Shown one piece after another: positions 33,711 to 42,739 of a DNA stretch of 64,000 nt (position 1 is the stretch's first letter; each line of letters opens with the position of its first letter). Source of the DNA: Confluentibacter lentus (lineage in GTDB: Bacteria > Bacteroidota > Bacteroidia > Flavobacteriales > Flavobacteriaceae); NCBI RefSeq assembly GCF_002806995.1, contig NZ_NIHE01000006.1:1-64000 (forward strand), read 5' to 3'. The translations under genes were made by a program, and so were the position numbers. The notes under the pieces are model-generated. The model saw only the letters and a list, made by a program, of their open reading frames with translations. It was not told the DNA's origin and searched no databases.

Positions 33711-35174
33711 ATGAATTCAGAAATAAGAAACCTTCAACCAAAATCCCTTTGGAATAAATTCGCAGATTTAAATGCCATCCCCAGAGCCTCTAAAAAAGAA
33801 GCGCGTGTGATTGCGTTCATGAAAGATTTCGGAAAGTCGTTGGGATTGGAAACCATCGAAGATGCCGTTGGAAATGTCATTATAAAAAAACCGGCGACCA
33901 AAGGCATGGAGAATAGAACTACCATTGTGATGCAATCGCATTTGGATATGGTGCACCAAAAAAATAGTGATACGGTTTTCGACTTTGACACGCAAGGGAT
34001 TGATATGTATGTTGATGGCGATTGGGTACGGGCGAAAGGCACGACTTTGGGAGCGGATAATGGTTTGGGCGTTGCCACCATTATGGCTCTATTAGAAAGT
34101 AAAGAGATCCCGCATCCAGCTATTGAAGCCTTATTTACTATCGATGAGGAAACAGGCATGACAGGTGCTATGGGATTGCAAGGTGGTTTATTGACTGGCG
34201 GTATTTTATTGAATTTAGATACGGAGGAAGATAATGAAATAGGTGTGGGGTGTGCTGGCGGTTTGGATGTCACGGCAACACGCGAGTATCAGGAAGAAGA
34301 AACCCCTGAATTTAAAATCGGGTTTAAAATCACCGTGAAAGGTTTGCAGGGCGGGCACTCGGGGATGCAAATCCATGAAGGTTTGGGCAATGCCAATAAA
34401 ATCATGAACCGTTTGTTATTTGACGGTTTTGAGAATTTTGGATTACGGATTTCGGAAATGGAAGGCGGGAGTTTACGAAATGCCATTCCAAGAGAAAGTC
34501 AAGCTATTGTTGCGATTGATGCCATTCATGAAGCAGTTTTTTTATGGGAAATGGCCGCTTTGGCAGACACGATTAAAACGGAGTTTAAGACGATGGAGCC
34601 CCATTTAGAAATCAGTGTTTCTAAATGTGAAACGCCCAAAATGATTATGGATTTAGGAATTCAAGAAGGTTTTACCAGAGCCTTGTACGCGGCTCAAAAT
34701 GGTGTTTACAGCATGAGTGCTGATATTCCTAATTTGGTGGAAACCTCTAATAATATTGCCAAAGTGGTTATTAAAAACGGAACTATTAAAGTGGATTGTC
34801 TCACACGGTCTTCGGTGGAAACGGCTAAAATGGATTTGGCAAATTCGTTGCGCGCTTGTTTTGAGTTAACGGGTTGTGAAGTCACGTTTTCGGGTGATTA
34901 TCCGGGGTGGACACCCAATATGGATTCGCCCATATTAAAAGTCATGACCAAACTCTATGAAGATTTAAATGGCGAAAAACCCCATGTAGCGGCTTGCCAT
35001 GCCGGATTGGAATGTGGCATTTTAGGTAAAAACTACCCCAATATGGATATGATTAGTTTTGGCCCCAACATTAAAGGCGCCCACTCCCCAGATGAACGTG
35101 CACAAATTTCATCGGTACAAAAATATTGGGAATTTGTGTTGGAGATTTTGAAGGGGATTCCTGATAAAAAGTAG
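33711..35174 (+). CDS. pepD: Aminoacyl-histidine dipeptidase (cytosol nonspecific dipeptidase)
   Basis: A 487-residue M20C di-zinc peptidase that cleaves Xaa-His and other dipeptides. Motifs: VMQSHLDMVHQ (zinc His, Asp), TLGADNGLGVATIMALLE (bridging Asp), ALFTIDEETGMTGAMGL (catalytic and zinc Glu), GLQGGHSGMQIHEG, and HAGLECGILG ... FGPNIKGAHSPDERAQI near the C terminus. An ORF upstream to 33597 is in frame but translates a palindromic repeat and the promoter, so I use ATG 33711, where the family sequence MNSEIRNLQPKSLWNKFADL begins. Confidence 0.95.
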   Translation: MNSEIRNLQPKSLWNKFADLNAIPRASKKEARVIAFMKDFGKSLGLETIEDAVGNVIIKKPATKGMENRTTIVMQSHLDMVHQKNSDTVFDFDTQGIDMYVDGDWVRAKGTTLGADNGLGVATIMALLESKEIPHPAIEALFTIDEETGMTGAMGLQGGLLTGGILLNLDTEEDNEIGVGCAGGLDVTATREYQEEETPEFKIGFKITVKGLQGGHSGMQIHEGLGNANKIMNRLLFDGFENFGLRISEMEGGSLRNAIPRESQAIVAIDAIHEAVFLWEMAALADTIKTEFKTMEPHLEISVSKCETPKMIMDLGIQEGFTRALYAAQNGVYSMSADIPNLVETSNNIAKVVIKNGTIKVDCLTRSSVETAKMDLANSLRACFELTGCEVTFSGDYPGWTPNMDSPILKVMTKLYEDLNGEKPHVAACHAGLECGILGKNYPNMDMISFGPNIKGAHSPDERAQISSVQKYWEFVLEILKGIPDKK

Positions 35175-35263
35175 TTTTTTTGTTATTAAAAATTGAATAA
35201 ATCAGATAAAAATTTACTGGATTTTTGAAAAGTCTAGAACCAAGGAATTATTTTTTCATGGTG

Positions 35264-36103
35264 TTACCAAACGTTTTTATATTCAGATAAATCTTTGATA
35301 CAAGTATATTTTTTATCGTTGACGAAATAAACAAAAATATGCGAGCCTAATTCGTCAATATGAAAGAACTCTTTATCAAAGCCAAGTGATTTATTTAATT
35401 TTACATTCAATAGATTATTTGATAAATCCCATTCTCCATATCTGTTAACATTATTTAACCAAGTAACTTTTAGTTTGTTTAATCCGTTTTCATTATATAA
35501 AAATAATTGTCCATTTTTAAATTTCCATTTTCCAAGTAAGTCAGAATTTTGATAATTGTATGGATTTATTTTCTTGTTAATTTTCATGTTTTGGAATAAT
35601 TCCCAAGTGAATTCAGGATAATTGTTTTCTCCAAAAATTGGGTAATACTCTTTGTAGTTAGCTATAAGTTTGTTTACTTTTTCGTCAAATTGTTCTTTAG
35701 TTAATAATTCACTTTCATAAATATTTTTTAAATTTTGGTATTCAGTCGATTTGTGTATTTTGTCAATAATTATCTGCTCTTCTATTATATTAATCTTTTC
35801 TTGATACTCGGTTTCTGTTAATACTCCTTTATCTTTAAGAATTTGAATACTTTGTTTTTGTTCATTAATTGAAATTTTCGATTTTTCGGTTTTGTGTTGA
35901 TATTTGTAATTGTTTGAAGATGAGTTTTTTGTGGTATTAAAAAAGTAAATTAAAATAGCTAAAATCCATTGAAGAGGCGGAAAAAGAAAACAAATTGTTA
36001 AAAACACTTTTTGCGAATAAGTGAAATTTTCAGATTTCCATATCAAACTGGTTGTTCCAATTGTAATCCCAATTATAAGTGCAATACCTATTTCAGTATT
36101 CAT
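35264..36103 (-). CDS. Uncharacterised membrane protein with two SHOCT-like segments
   Basis: A 279-residue protein I cannot name. Two membrane helices (about 4-20 and 32-54), a charged linker, then two short SHOCT-like motifs: IQILKDKGVLTETEYQEKI (near 84-103) and LKNIYESELLTKEQFDEKV (near 123-142). The C-terminal half (LLGKWKFKNGQLFLYNENGL ...) is beta-rich and lipocalin-like in pattern. Overlaps the upstream gene by 4 nt (ATGA). SHOCT motifs are thought to mediate oligomerisation. AT-rich, no relatives recognised nearby. Confidence 0.65.
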   Translation of the reverse strand: MNTEIGIALIIGITIGTTSLIWKSENFTYSQKVFLTICFLFPPLQWILAILIYFFNTTKNSSSNNYKYQHKTEKSKISINEQKQSIQILKDKGVLTETEYQEKINIIEEQIIIDKIHKSTEYQNLKNIYESELLTKEQFDEKVNKLIANYKEYYPIFGENNYPEFTWELFQNMKINKKINPYNYQNSDLLGKWKFKNGQLFLYNENGLNKLKVTWLNNVNRYGEWDLSNNLLNVKLNKSLGFDKEFFHIDELGSHIFVYFVNDKKYTCIKDLSEYKNVW

Positions 36104-36600
36104 ATTTTTATTCTATTTTCGATTTTTTCAAAAAGACCATAATAAGAATTTTTTTGTCTTTTTTGTTTCAAAACAACCTTATTTATAACAGGGTTGTTTA
36201 GAAAAAATACCATGCCATTTTCCCAAGAATTCCAAACTTCTTTAGGGATTCTTCCCATTGTTCTCCAAAGATATTCCTCTGCGCAAAAATTCAAATAATC
36301 TATTATTAACTTTTCATTTTCAGGTGTGAGTTGATATTTTTCATTTTGCTCTGATTTCTCAATTATTTCTTCTAAAGCATTATTGAATGTTTTATCATAT
36401 TTAGTATTGAATTCTGTAAATAGTTCTTTGAATAATTTATCATTTTCAGTTTTGTACTGTCTAATTCCAAGCGATAGTGAAATTCCAGTAGCAATAATAG
36501 CTCCTAAAACTTCAACTCTCTCTTTGGTCAAATAAAAAAATCCAATACCAATTATCATTGAAATTAGATTTATTAATATTATGTCTGCGTATTTTTTCAA
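36100..36600 (-). CDS. Uncharacterised small membrane protein
   Basis: A 166-residue protein with two closely spaced N-terminal membrane segments (about 6-22 and 30-46) and a cytoplasmic helical domain: YLNFCAEEYLWRTMGRIPKE, then WENGMVFFLNNPVINKVV. This resembles DUF4760-like membrane proteins in plan, but I am not sure. Its stop overlaps the start of the 279-residue protein (ATGA), so the two form one operon and likely one system. No function assigned. Confidence 0.6.
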   Translation of the reverse strand: MKKYADIILINLISMIIGIGFFYLTKERVEVLGAIIATGISLSLGIRQYKTENDKLFKELFTEFNTKYDKTFNNALEEIIEKSEQNEKYQLTPENEKLIIDYLNFCAEEYLWRTMGRIPKEVWNSWENGMVFFLNNPVINKVVLKQKRQKNSYYGLFEKIENRIKI

Positions 36601-36729
36601 ATGTGTGGTAACTTTAAGAGATGGATTGTTTTAATTATCTATATCGATATTTAAACGAAGTTCGACATTTTTTCTCACAAAATCAAAATAATAATTAGAA
36701 ATCAAAAGAACTACAGAAAGCAAATAATT

Positions 36730-37095
36730 TTAAGAACCCCGCAATATCTTCTCCATCTTCCGTCCCTTTGCCAATTCATCTACTAACTTATCTAAATACC
36801 TTACCTGTTGTGTTAATGAGTTTTGAATTTCTTCAACACGATAGCCACATATAACACCAGTAATCAGTTGCGCGTTTGGATTTAAATTAGCTTCCTTAAA
36901 AAATTGTTCAAAGGTTACTTTTTTATCTATGAGTTCTTGGAGTTTTTTCTCGTCATAACCTGTCAGCCACGAAATGACTTGATGTAACTCGTCTTTCGTT
37001 CTGCCTTTCTTTTCCACCTTAGTGACGTAATGAGGGTAGACTGAGGCAAAGGTCATGTTTGCTATACGCGCGTCGTGGTGGCTGGTGTCGTTCAT
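36730..37095 (-). CDS. DUF2200 domain-containing protein
   Basis: A 121-residue soluble protein matching DUF2200: [20 protein letters not shown], then [19 protein letters not shown], and [13 protein letters not shown]. The family is widespread and uncharacterised. Full length for the family. Single gene; a cluster of dispersed palindromic repeats lies upstream at 37152-37285. Confidence 0.88.
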   Translation of the reverse strand: MNDTSHHDARIANMTFASVYPHYVTKVEKKGRTKDELHQVISWLTGYDEKKLQELIDKKVTFEQFFKEANLNPNAQLITGVICGYRVEEIQNSLTQQVRYLDKLVDELAKGRKMEKILRGS

Positions 37096-37151
37096 AATAG
37101 TCGCATTGTTGTAAAACGAATATAATTGAAATTTTTTATAGAGTCAAGAAA

Positions 37152-37285
37152 ACGTCATTGCGAGGAGGCACGACGAAGCAATCTGTTTAATTTGGTTCTG
37201 CATCATGAGATTGCTTCGTGCCTCGCAATGACGGTTGAATTTAGTTCTACATCATGAGATTGCTTCACTTCGTTCGCAATGACGG
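37152..37285. repeat. Cluster of three GTCATTGCGAGG-type palindromic repeats
   Basis: Unit 1 at 37152-37184 (CGTCATTGCGAGGAGGCACG then ACGAAGCAATC); units 2 and 3 in the opposite orientation at 37207-37234 and 37256-37285. Units 2 and 3 are preceded by similar 20-bp words ending CATCATGAGATTGCTTC, so the last two arose as a tandem duplication. Confidence 0.85.
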
Positions 37286-37294
37286 TTTGCAACG

Positions 37295-37516
37295 TTAAGG
37301 CACAGGATCATAACCCGAACCGCCCCAAGGATGGCAACTAAAAACACGTTTTATGGCTAACCAACCACCTTTAAACAAGCCATGTTTTTGTAAAGCTTCT
37401 TTACTGTAGTGCGAGCAAGTGGGTTGGTAGCGGCAGGTTGCAGGCGTTAATGGCGATATAATGGTTTGGTAGATTTTAATTAAGAACAGAAACGGAGCGA
37501 TTAATAATTTTTTCAT
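37295..37516 (-). CDS. yidD: Membrane protein insertion efficiency factor YidD
   Basis: A 73-residue YidD with the invariant cysteines: [51 protein letters not shown]. YidD assists YidC-dependent membrane insertion. Usual genomic partners rnpA/rpmH/yidC are not adjacent here; it lies between DUF2200 and cysS. Confidence 0.95.
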   Translation of the reverse strand: MKKLLIAPFLFLIKIYQTIISPLTPATCRYQPTCSHYSKEALQKHGLFKGGWLAIKRVFSCHPWGGSGYDPVP

Positions 37517-37661
37517 TTCAATAGTTTAATCGTTTAAACGAAAGTATATCGAACGGTTTTACAACTAAATAACAAATTTTAATGCCAGTTGTTATAGCTT
37601 GTTGTCAAGTCGAAATGTACAAGACAGTTAAACAATTACACGATTAAACAAATCCACAACA

Positions 37662-39143
37662 TTACGACAAAGAAAAAGTAGTTCCTTCCTTCCCATCCTT
37701 CAACTGAATACCAGCTTCAGCCAATTCATCACGGATTTTATCAGATAGTGCAAAATCTTTATTAGCTCTGGCGTCTTGTCTTAATTTGATTAGAATATCT
37801 ACAGCCGCTGATAATTTATCCGTTCCAGAATCGGTTTTAGTCACGTTTTTTAAACCTAAAACATCAAAAGCAAAAGCATTTAAGGTTTCTTTTAAAAGCA
37901 ATAAATCCTCTGAATTTAATGTTTGCGAACCTTCTTTAAGTTGATTGATATATTTAACCGCTTCAAACAAATTCGCAATTAAAATAGGGGAATTGAAATC
38001 ATCATTCATGGCATCATAACACGATTGTTTCCATGATTTTACATCAATTGTAGATGTTTCCGAAGCTTTTAATTCATCCAACAAATTAATGGCATCCATT
38101 AATCTGTAAAAGCCTTTTTCGCTTGATAATAAACCATCATCCGTTAAATCGAGAACACTTCTATAATGGGCTTGGGCGTTAAAAAATCGGATGACACTTG
38201 GCGCAAATGCTTTACTGAAAAAGTTATTATTTCCAGATAATAATTCATCTGGATTCACAATGTTTCCAGTGGATTTCGACATACGTTGTCCGTTTAATTG
38301 CAACATATTGGCATGCATCCAATAATTTACGGGTGACTGACCTTTAGCAGCTTGGTTTTGGGCAATTTCACATTCATGATGTGGAAATTTCAAGTCCATG
38401 CCACCACCATGAATATCAAAATGATCGCCTAAATATTTTGTGCTCATGGCTGTACATTCCAAATGCCAACCAGGGAATCCATCGCTCCAAGGTGACGGCC
38501 AACGCATGATGTGTTGTGGTTCGGCTTTTTTCCAAAGGGCAAAATCTTGTGGATTTTTTTTGTCGGATTGTCCGTCCAATTCACGGGTATTATGAATTAA
38601 ATCGTCTAATTTTCGTTTGCTCAATATGCCGTAATCGTTGGTTTCATTGTATTTATGAACATCAAAATACACAGAGCCATTGGCTACATAAGCAAAGCCG
38701 TTGTCGATGATGCTTTTAATAAGTTCGATTTGTTCAATAATATGACCAGTCGCCGTTGGTTCAATACTCGGTGGCAAAAAATTGAAGGTGTTTAAAATGT
38801 TATGAAAATCAACGGTGTAACGTTGCACGATTTCCATAGGTTCAATTTGTTCTAAACGTGCTTTTTTGGTTATTTTATCTTCACCGGCATCGGCATCATT
38901 TTCCAAATGCCCCGCATCGGTAATATTTCTAACATAACGCACTTTATAGCCAAGATGTTTCAGATATCTAAAAATCATATCAAAAGACATAAATGTTCTC
39001 ACATTCCCTAAATGCACATTGCTGTAAACGGTCGGCCCACACACATACATGCCCACATGACCTTCATTTATAGGCTTGAAAGATTCTTTTTTTCCTGAAA
39101 GTGAATTGTATATCTCTAGTTTTTGATGCTGAAAAAGATGCAT
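37662..39143 (-). CDS. cysS: Cysteinyl-tRNA synthetase
   Basis: Charges tRNA-Cys. 493 residues, class [21 protein letters not shown] carries the zinc Cys and the HIGH-like HLGN; the second zinc region is WHLECTAMS and HHECEIAQ; the KMSKS loop is MSKSTGN. C-terminal anticodon-binding helices end in [11 protein letters not shown]. Full length. The leader has TTGTTTAGTCGTTGAG-type word repeats (39140-39200). Confidence 0.97.
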   Translation of the reverse strand: MHLFQHQKLEIYNSLSGKKESFKPINEGHVGMYVCGPTVYSNVHLGNVRTFMSFDMIFRYLKHLGYKVRYVRNITDAGHLENDADAGEDKITKKARLEQIEPMEIVQRYTVDFHNILNTFNFLPPSIEPTATGHIIEQIELIKSIIDNGFAYVANGSVYFDVHKYNETNDYGILSKRKLDDLIHNTRELDGQSDKKNPQDFALWKKAEPQHIMRWPSPWSDGFPGWHLECTAMSTKYLGDHFDIHGGGMDLKFPHHECEIAQNQAAKGQSPVNYWMHANMLQLNGQRMSKSTGNIVNPDELLSGNNNFFSKAFAPSVIRFFNAQAHYRSVLDLTDDGLLSSEKGFYRLMDAINLLDELKASETSTIDVKSWKQSCYDAMNDDFNSPILIANLFEAVKYINQLKEGSQTLNSEDLLLLKETLNAFAFDVLGLKNVTKTDSGTDKLSAAVDILIKLRQDARANKDFALSDKIRDELAEAGIQLKDGKEGTTFSLS

Positions 39144-39218
39144 TGTTGTTAGTTGTTTAGTCGTTGAGTTGTTTAGTCGTTGAGTTGTTTAGTTAGTAAA
39201 TAAACTCAACAACAAACA

Positions 39219-39896
39219 TTAGAACTTAGTGTCAAGTTTTATATAATCTAAAAATTCCCTGCGTGTGGCTTCTTCCTTGAATTTTCCGCCGAATTCTGAT
39301 GTTACGGTGCTACTTTCCACATCCCTTATGCCTCTAGAATTTACGCATAAATGTTTGGCATCAATAACGCAAGCTACATCTTGAGTATCTAAAACTTCTT
39401 GAAGTTCTTTAACAACTTGTATGGTTAAACGTTCTTGTACTTGCGGACGTTTAGCGTAATAATCTACAATGCGGTTCATTTTGGAAAGTCCAACAACGCG
39501 TCCGCTAGAAATATAAGCAATGTGTGCTTTACCAACGATTGGCAACAAATGGTGCTCGCAAGTAGAATACACAGTAATGTTTTTTTCAACCAACATTTCG
39601 CCGTATTTGTATTTGTTTTCGAAAGTAGAAGCACTTGGTTTTTTCTTTGGGTCCAATCCGCCAAACAATTCTTTTACAAACATTTTGGCAACTCTGTTTG
39701 GCGTGCCGTTTAAACTATCGTCTGTTAAGTCCAATCCCAACGTTTCCATAATATGGCGAACATCGTCTTTAATGATTTCTATTTTTTCTTCAACAGAAAG
39801 TTTAAAAGCATCCTGTCTCATAGGTGTATTCGATGAGGTTCCAATATGATCTTCACCCAAAGCATCAAAATCCTCAATGTTTTTCTCAATTTTCAT
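39219..39896 (-). CDS. folE: GTP cyclohydrolase I
   Basis: Converts GTP to 7,8-dihydroneopterin triphosphate, the first step of folate synthesis. 225 residues; motifs VYSTCEHHLLPIVGKAHIAY (zinc Cys and catalytic His), GLSKMNRIVDYYAKRPQVQE and ACVIDAKHLCVNSRGI (second zinc Cys). The N-terminal ~40 residues are variable. Monocistronic with its own -7 element (39924-39931). folP, later in the same pathway, is at 56619-57443. Confidence 0.96.
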   Translation of the reverse strand: MKIEKNIEDFDALGEDHIGTSSNTPMRQDAFKLSVEEKIEIIKDDVRHIMETLGLDLTDDSLNGTPNRVAKMFVKELFGGLDPKKKPSASTFENKYKYGEMLVEKNITVYSTCEHHLLPIVGKAHIAYISSGRVVGLSKMNRIVDYYAKRPQVQERLTIQVVKELQEVLDTQDVACVIDAKHLCVNSRGIRDVESSTVTSEFGGKFKEEATRREFLDYIKLDTKF

Positions 39897-39923
39897 GTGT
39901 TCAAAAAACTAATTTTTAGTCAG

Positions 39924-39931
39924 CAAAGATA
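39924..39931 (-). promoter_or_regulatory. folE: -7 element of the folE promoter
   Basis: TATCTTTG on the minus strand, perfect match, 28 nt before the folE ATG. Confidence 0.55.
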
Positions 39932-40017
39932 AGTAATTCCGATTTGTTATGTTTTGTATTAACAAACAATTAATCCTGCTGTAAATTAATGGGAGATTTA
40001 AAGTCATTTATAAAACG

Positions 40018-40049
40018 AAAAAGCCTGAACTTTTGGGTTTAGGCTTTTT
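40018..40049 (-). terminator. Rho-independent terminator downstream of the FadL-like gene
   Basis: AAAAGCCTAAACC / GGTTCAGGCTTTT type stem (one G-U pair) with a T tail on the minus strand (arms AAGCCTGAAC and GTTTAGGCTT on +). It ends the 40070-42637 unit. Confidence 0.82.
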
Positions 40050-40069
40050 AAATATAAGTTGAAAATGTG

Positions 40070-41575
40070 TTAAATATTGAAAGCTAACGATAGCGTTACA
40101 TTTGAATTTTTATTCAGAATATTAGCTGTATCTGTCAAGCCAACATTGTATAATGGCGTTTCAGAGTTTCTTTCAAAAGTATCAAAAGTTAAATCCAATT
40201 TGGTGTTTCCAAAGTTGTAACCTAAACCTAATGAGTAGCCAGTTAAATCACCAACCGTAAAACCGTTTACATAAGGACTTTCCTCAAAGCGGTAACCGCC
40301 TCTAAAGCTCAATTGTTTTACCTTGTATTCACCACCAATTCTGTAAGTTGATGCCGATGTTAACACATTGGCTACATCACTATTTAAACCAGTAAAATCA
40401 CCTGCAGGTTTAAATTTAGTAGTGCTATAATCTTTTACTGAATAATCAAAACTGATTAAACCTTGCGTGCCAAAAACATACGCCAAACTACCCGTTATTT
40501 TTGCAGGTGTTTGTAATCTGTAATCTGGATAGATGTTTACGATTTGAGGGTTGATGGTTTTGGGACCAAAATCTCCATCAGTAAATAAATATTGAGTTGT
40601 TTCTTCCGAAATGCTGTACCATGTTGGTGAATCGTAGGTTAAACCAACTCTAAATTCGTTGGTTAATTTTAATATACCGCCTAACTGAAACGAAAATCCA
40701 TTACCTGTAGTTGATAAGGTGTTTCCAAATTCTATATTATTTACCAATGAGTTGTTATTAGAATTATCCTCATATAAAGACGTTGTACGGTTATAATTTA
40801 TAAAGTGGGAATTCAAATTTACACCTAAATATAGATTGTCTCCGTATTGCGCCGCCATATTGAAAGCAATTTTGCCATTTAATCCTGTAGCTGTATAATA
40901 ATAATCATGGTCAAAAGTACCATTGGCAAGATTTGAAGTATAAGAGGTATTGTTATCGTCATCTACATCTGGTTCAAGAATATAGGATTGATAACCTAAA
41001 AAGGCTTGTTGATGACCAAAACCAAACACATCGCCAATATCGGCATAAGCATCGGTTATAGATTCATTACCTATTAATGAAATGTCTCCCAATCTCACTC
41101 CATTGGCATAATTTAAAAAGTAAAAATCAATGGATTGGTTATTTGTGTTTGTGCCAACGGCATTCCACGTATCATCATAGTTATTTGTTTTGTCATAAGC
41201 CACACCAATTGTGAATTTCTTCCAAGGAGAATTGGAATTATTATTTGCAAATACAAAGGACACGCCACCTTGATTGATATCAAAGTCCGTTTCAGAAATA
41301 GAGGTAAACCCATTAAAATATTGGGTATCATTTTTTGTGCTTAAATTCGAAAGGGAAAATGAGGCATGGCTTTGCGAAAAAATAGCCGAACCGGCAGGGT
41401 TGATGCTTATGGCACTCATATCACCTCCTAATGCTCCAAACGCACCACTTAAGGCTCTAAAACGAGCGGTTCCTTGAATTTCACTTTGTGAATATCTCAC
41501 AGCATCGGAGATGTCTTGTGCGTATATTGTGGTCGCAGACATTAAGCCTATGAATAGGAATTGTAGCTTTTTCAT
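40070..41575 (-). CDS. OmpP1/FadL-family outer-membrane transport protein
   Basis: A 501-residue outer-membrane barrel. Signal peptide (1-19, TIYAQ), then ISDAVRYSQSEIQGTARFRA and LSGAFGALGGDMSAISINPA with the NPAG hallmark of the FadL N-terminal hatch, and many amphipathic strands ending NVTLSLAFNI. FadL relatives import hydrophobic compounds such as fatty acids; the substrate is not shown. It follows the Gly/Tyr-rich lipoprotein gene by 24 nt in the same operon. Confidence 0.9.
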   Translation of the reverse strand: MKKLQFLFIGLMSATTIYAQDISDAVRYSQSEIQGTARFRALSGAFGALGGDMSAISINPAGSAIFSQSHASFSLSNLSTKNDTQYFNGFTSISETDFDINQGGVSFVFANNNSNSPWKKFTIGVAYDKTNNYDDTWNAVGTNTNNQSIDFYFLNYANGVRLGDISLIGNESITDAYADIGDVFGFGHQQAFLGYQSYILEPDVDDDNNTSYTSNLANGTFDHDYYYTATGLNGKIAFNMAAQYGDNLYLGVNLNSHFINYNRTTSLYEDNSNNNSLVNNIEFGNTLSTTGNGFSFQLGGILKLTNEFRVGLTYDSPTWYSISEETTQYLFTDGDFGPKTINPQIVNIYPDYRLQTPAKITGSLAYVFGTQGLISFDYSVKDYSTTKFKPAGDFTGLNSDVANVLTSASTYRIGGEYKVKQLSFRGGYRFEESPYVNGFTVGDLTGYSLGLGYNFGNTKLDLTFDTFERNSETPLYNVGLTDTANILNKNSNVTLSLAFNI

Positions 41576-41599
41576 ATGTGAATTTTATATTTTTTAATA

Positions 41600-42637
41600 T
41601 TATCGTCTTCTACCACCACCTGACGAACCGCCTGAGCTGCCTGAACTACCACCTCCAGAAGACCTAGAGAATGAGCCTGAGTTACTGCTGCCACTATTAG
41701 TAGATCTAGAATAATTTCCTGAATTATTGCTGGAGCTATTACTGTCGCTTCTTCTATATTGGGTAGAATTGTTATTAGAAGATGGAGAAGATGTTGTATT
41801 GCTACTATTCCTTCTTGACGAATTATTGTATATAGTTGATTGTGAATTGCTACTACGATTTGTTGAACTATATGGACTAACAGTACTACTTCTTCTATAA
41901 GAACTATTATATCTAGATGTGGTGCCATTATTGTTGTAAGAGGAACTTCTGGTACCTATGTTATTTGATGGATAGCTATTTCGTCTGCTGGCACTATAAG
42001 ACACATTGTTTCTACCATAATATGCGCCTCCGTAAAAGTTATTGTATCCATTAAACACATAAAATCCAGGGTTATACCAGCCACCATAAAAGCCGCCATA
42101 GAATCCACCATAAAAGGGATCATAGAATCCCCAATTATTCCAGCGATTGCCATAGAAACCACCATAAAAAGGATCATAAAAACCACCCCAATTGTTCCAA
42201 CGGTTGCCGTAAAAACCGCCATAGAAAGGCCTGTTCCACATGCCAAAACCACCCCAGCCAAAGCTCGGTTGCACATTAATGGTTACTTGACTGTTGGTTT
42301 GTCCCCAACCGCCATATCCTTGGTAATTGTTATTTATAGAATCATTTTCATAATTATTGCTTTGGTAAGAATCAATGTCAGTGAAAATAGTACCCTCATT
42401 GTTTACACTTTCATATTCTAAAGCCTTGCTTTTAAAATAATTTTTATAGTAATCATTAGAATTATTTTGAACGACGACAGTTTCATCATTTTGAGAAATA
42501 GTTCGTGGAGTTTCGCCATAAATGCCATCATTGTCCACACCAACATATTGGTATGAACCGCATGATGCCACAGCTAATAGCAATGTGAAAACTGCTATTA
42601 ATGGCATTTTTCTTTTTAAGTAGATTATATTTTTCAC
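41600..42637 (-). CDS. Gly/Tyr-rich repetitive lipoprotein
   Basis: A 345-residue lipoprotein. Hydrophobic signal (about 11-26) with lipobox VASCG, a spacer of ~95 residues with VGVDNDGIYGETPRTISQND, then an aromatic-glycine repeat region (about 120-190): PFYGGFYGNRWNNWGGFYDP is repeated with small changes, followed by a Ser/Asn/Arg low-complexity tail ending SSGGSSGGGRRR. No enzymatic domain. Likely surface-exposed or periplasmic structural protein co-expressed with the porin encoded next. A second possible ATG is codon 11. Confidence 0.75.
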   Translation of the reverse strand: MKNIIYLKRKMPLIAVFTLLLAVASCGSYQYVGVDNDGIYGETPRTISQNDETVVVQNNSNDYYKNYFKSKALEYESVNNEGTIFTDIDSYQSNNYENDSINNNYQGYGGWGQTNSQVTINVQPSFGWGGFGMWNRPFYGGFYGNRWNNWGGFYDPFYGGFYGNRWNNWGFYDPFYGGFYGGFYGGWYNPGFYVFNGYNNFYGGAYYGRNNVSYSASRRNSYPSNNIGTRSSSYNNNGTTSRYNSSYRRSSTVSPYSSTNRSSNSQSTIYNNSSRRNSSNTTSSPSSNNNSTQYRRSDSNSSSNNSGNYSRSTNSGSSNSGSFSRSSGGGSSGSSGGSSGGGRRR

Positions 42638-42668
42638 ATTTCAAGCATTATTTTTATGTTGAACATAA

Positions 42669-42676
42669 CAAAAATA
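42669..42676 (-). promoter_or_regulatory. -7 element of the lipoprotein/porin operon
   Basis: TATTTTTG on the minus strand, perfect match, 32 nt upstream of the lipoprotein ATG; back to back with the proS -7 element. Confidence 0.5.
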
Positions 42677-42678
42677 GT

Positions 42679-42686
42679 TAGTTTTG
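42679..42686 (+). promoter_or_regulatory. proS: -7 element of the proS promoter
   Basis: TAGTTTTG, perfect match, 54 nt before the proS ATG; GTTG is present about 17 nt upstream as a possible -33 box. Only 2 bp separate it from the divergent -7 box. Confidence 0.5.
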
Positions 42687-42739
42687 CCAAACTATTTCGA
42701 TATTTAACATAGTCACAATTTTTGTGCCAAAACAATTGT

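Noticed and set aside
37152-37285. CRISPR array
   Set aside because: Only three units, palindromic, in mixed orientation, with no equal-length unique spacers and no cas genes in the window.
41572-42276. Alternate-frame ORFs over the Gly/Tyr-rich lipoprotein gene
   Set aside because: Low-complexity shadows; only the 41600-42637 frame has a signal peptide and lipobox.
42722-42739. TTG start of proS
   Set aside because: Adds MCQNNC before the typical ProRS start [11 protein letters not shown].
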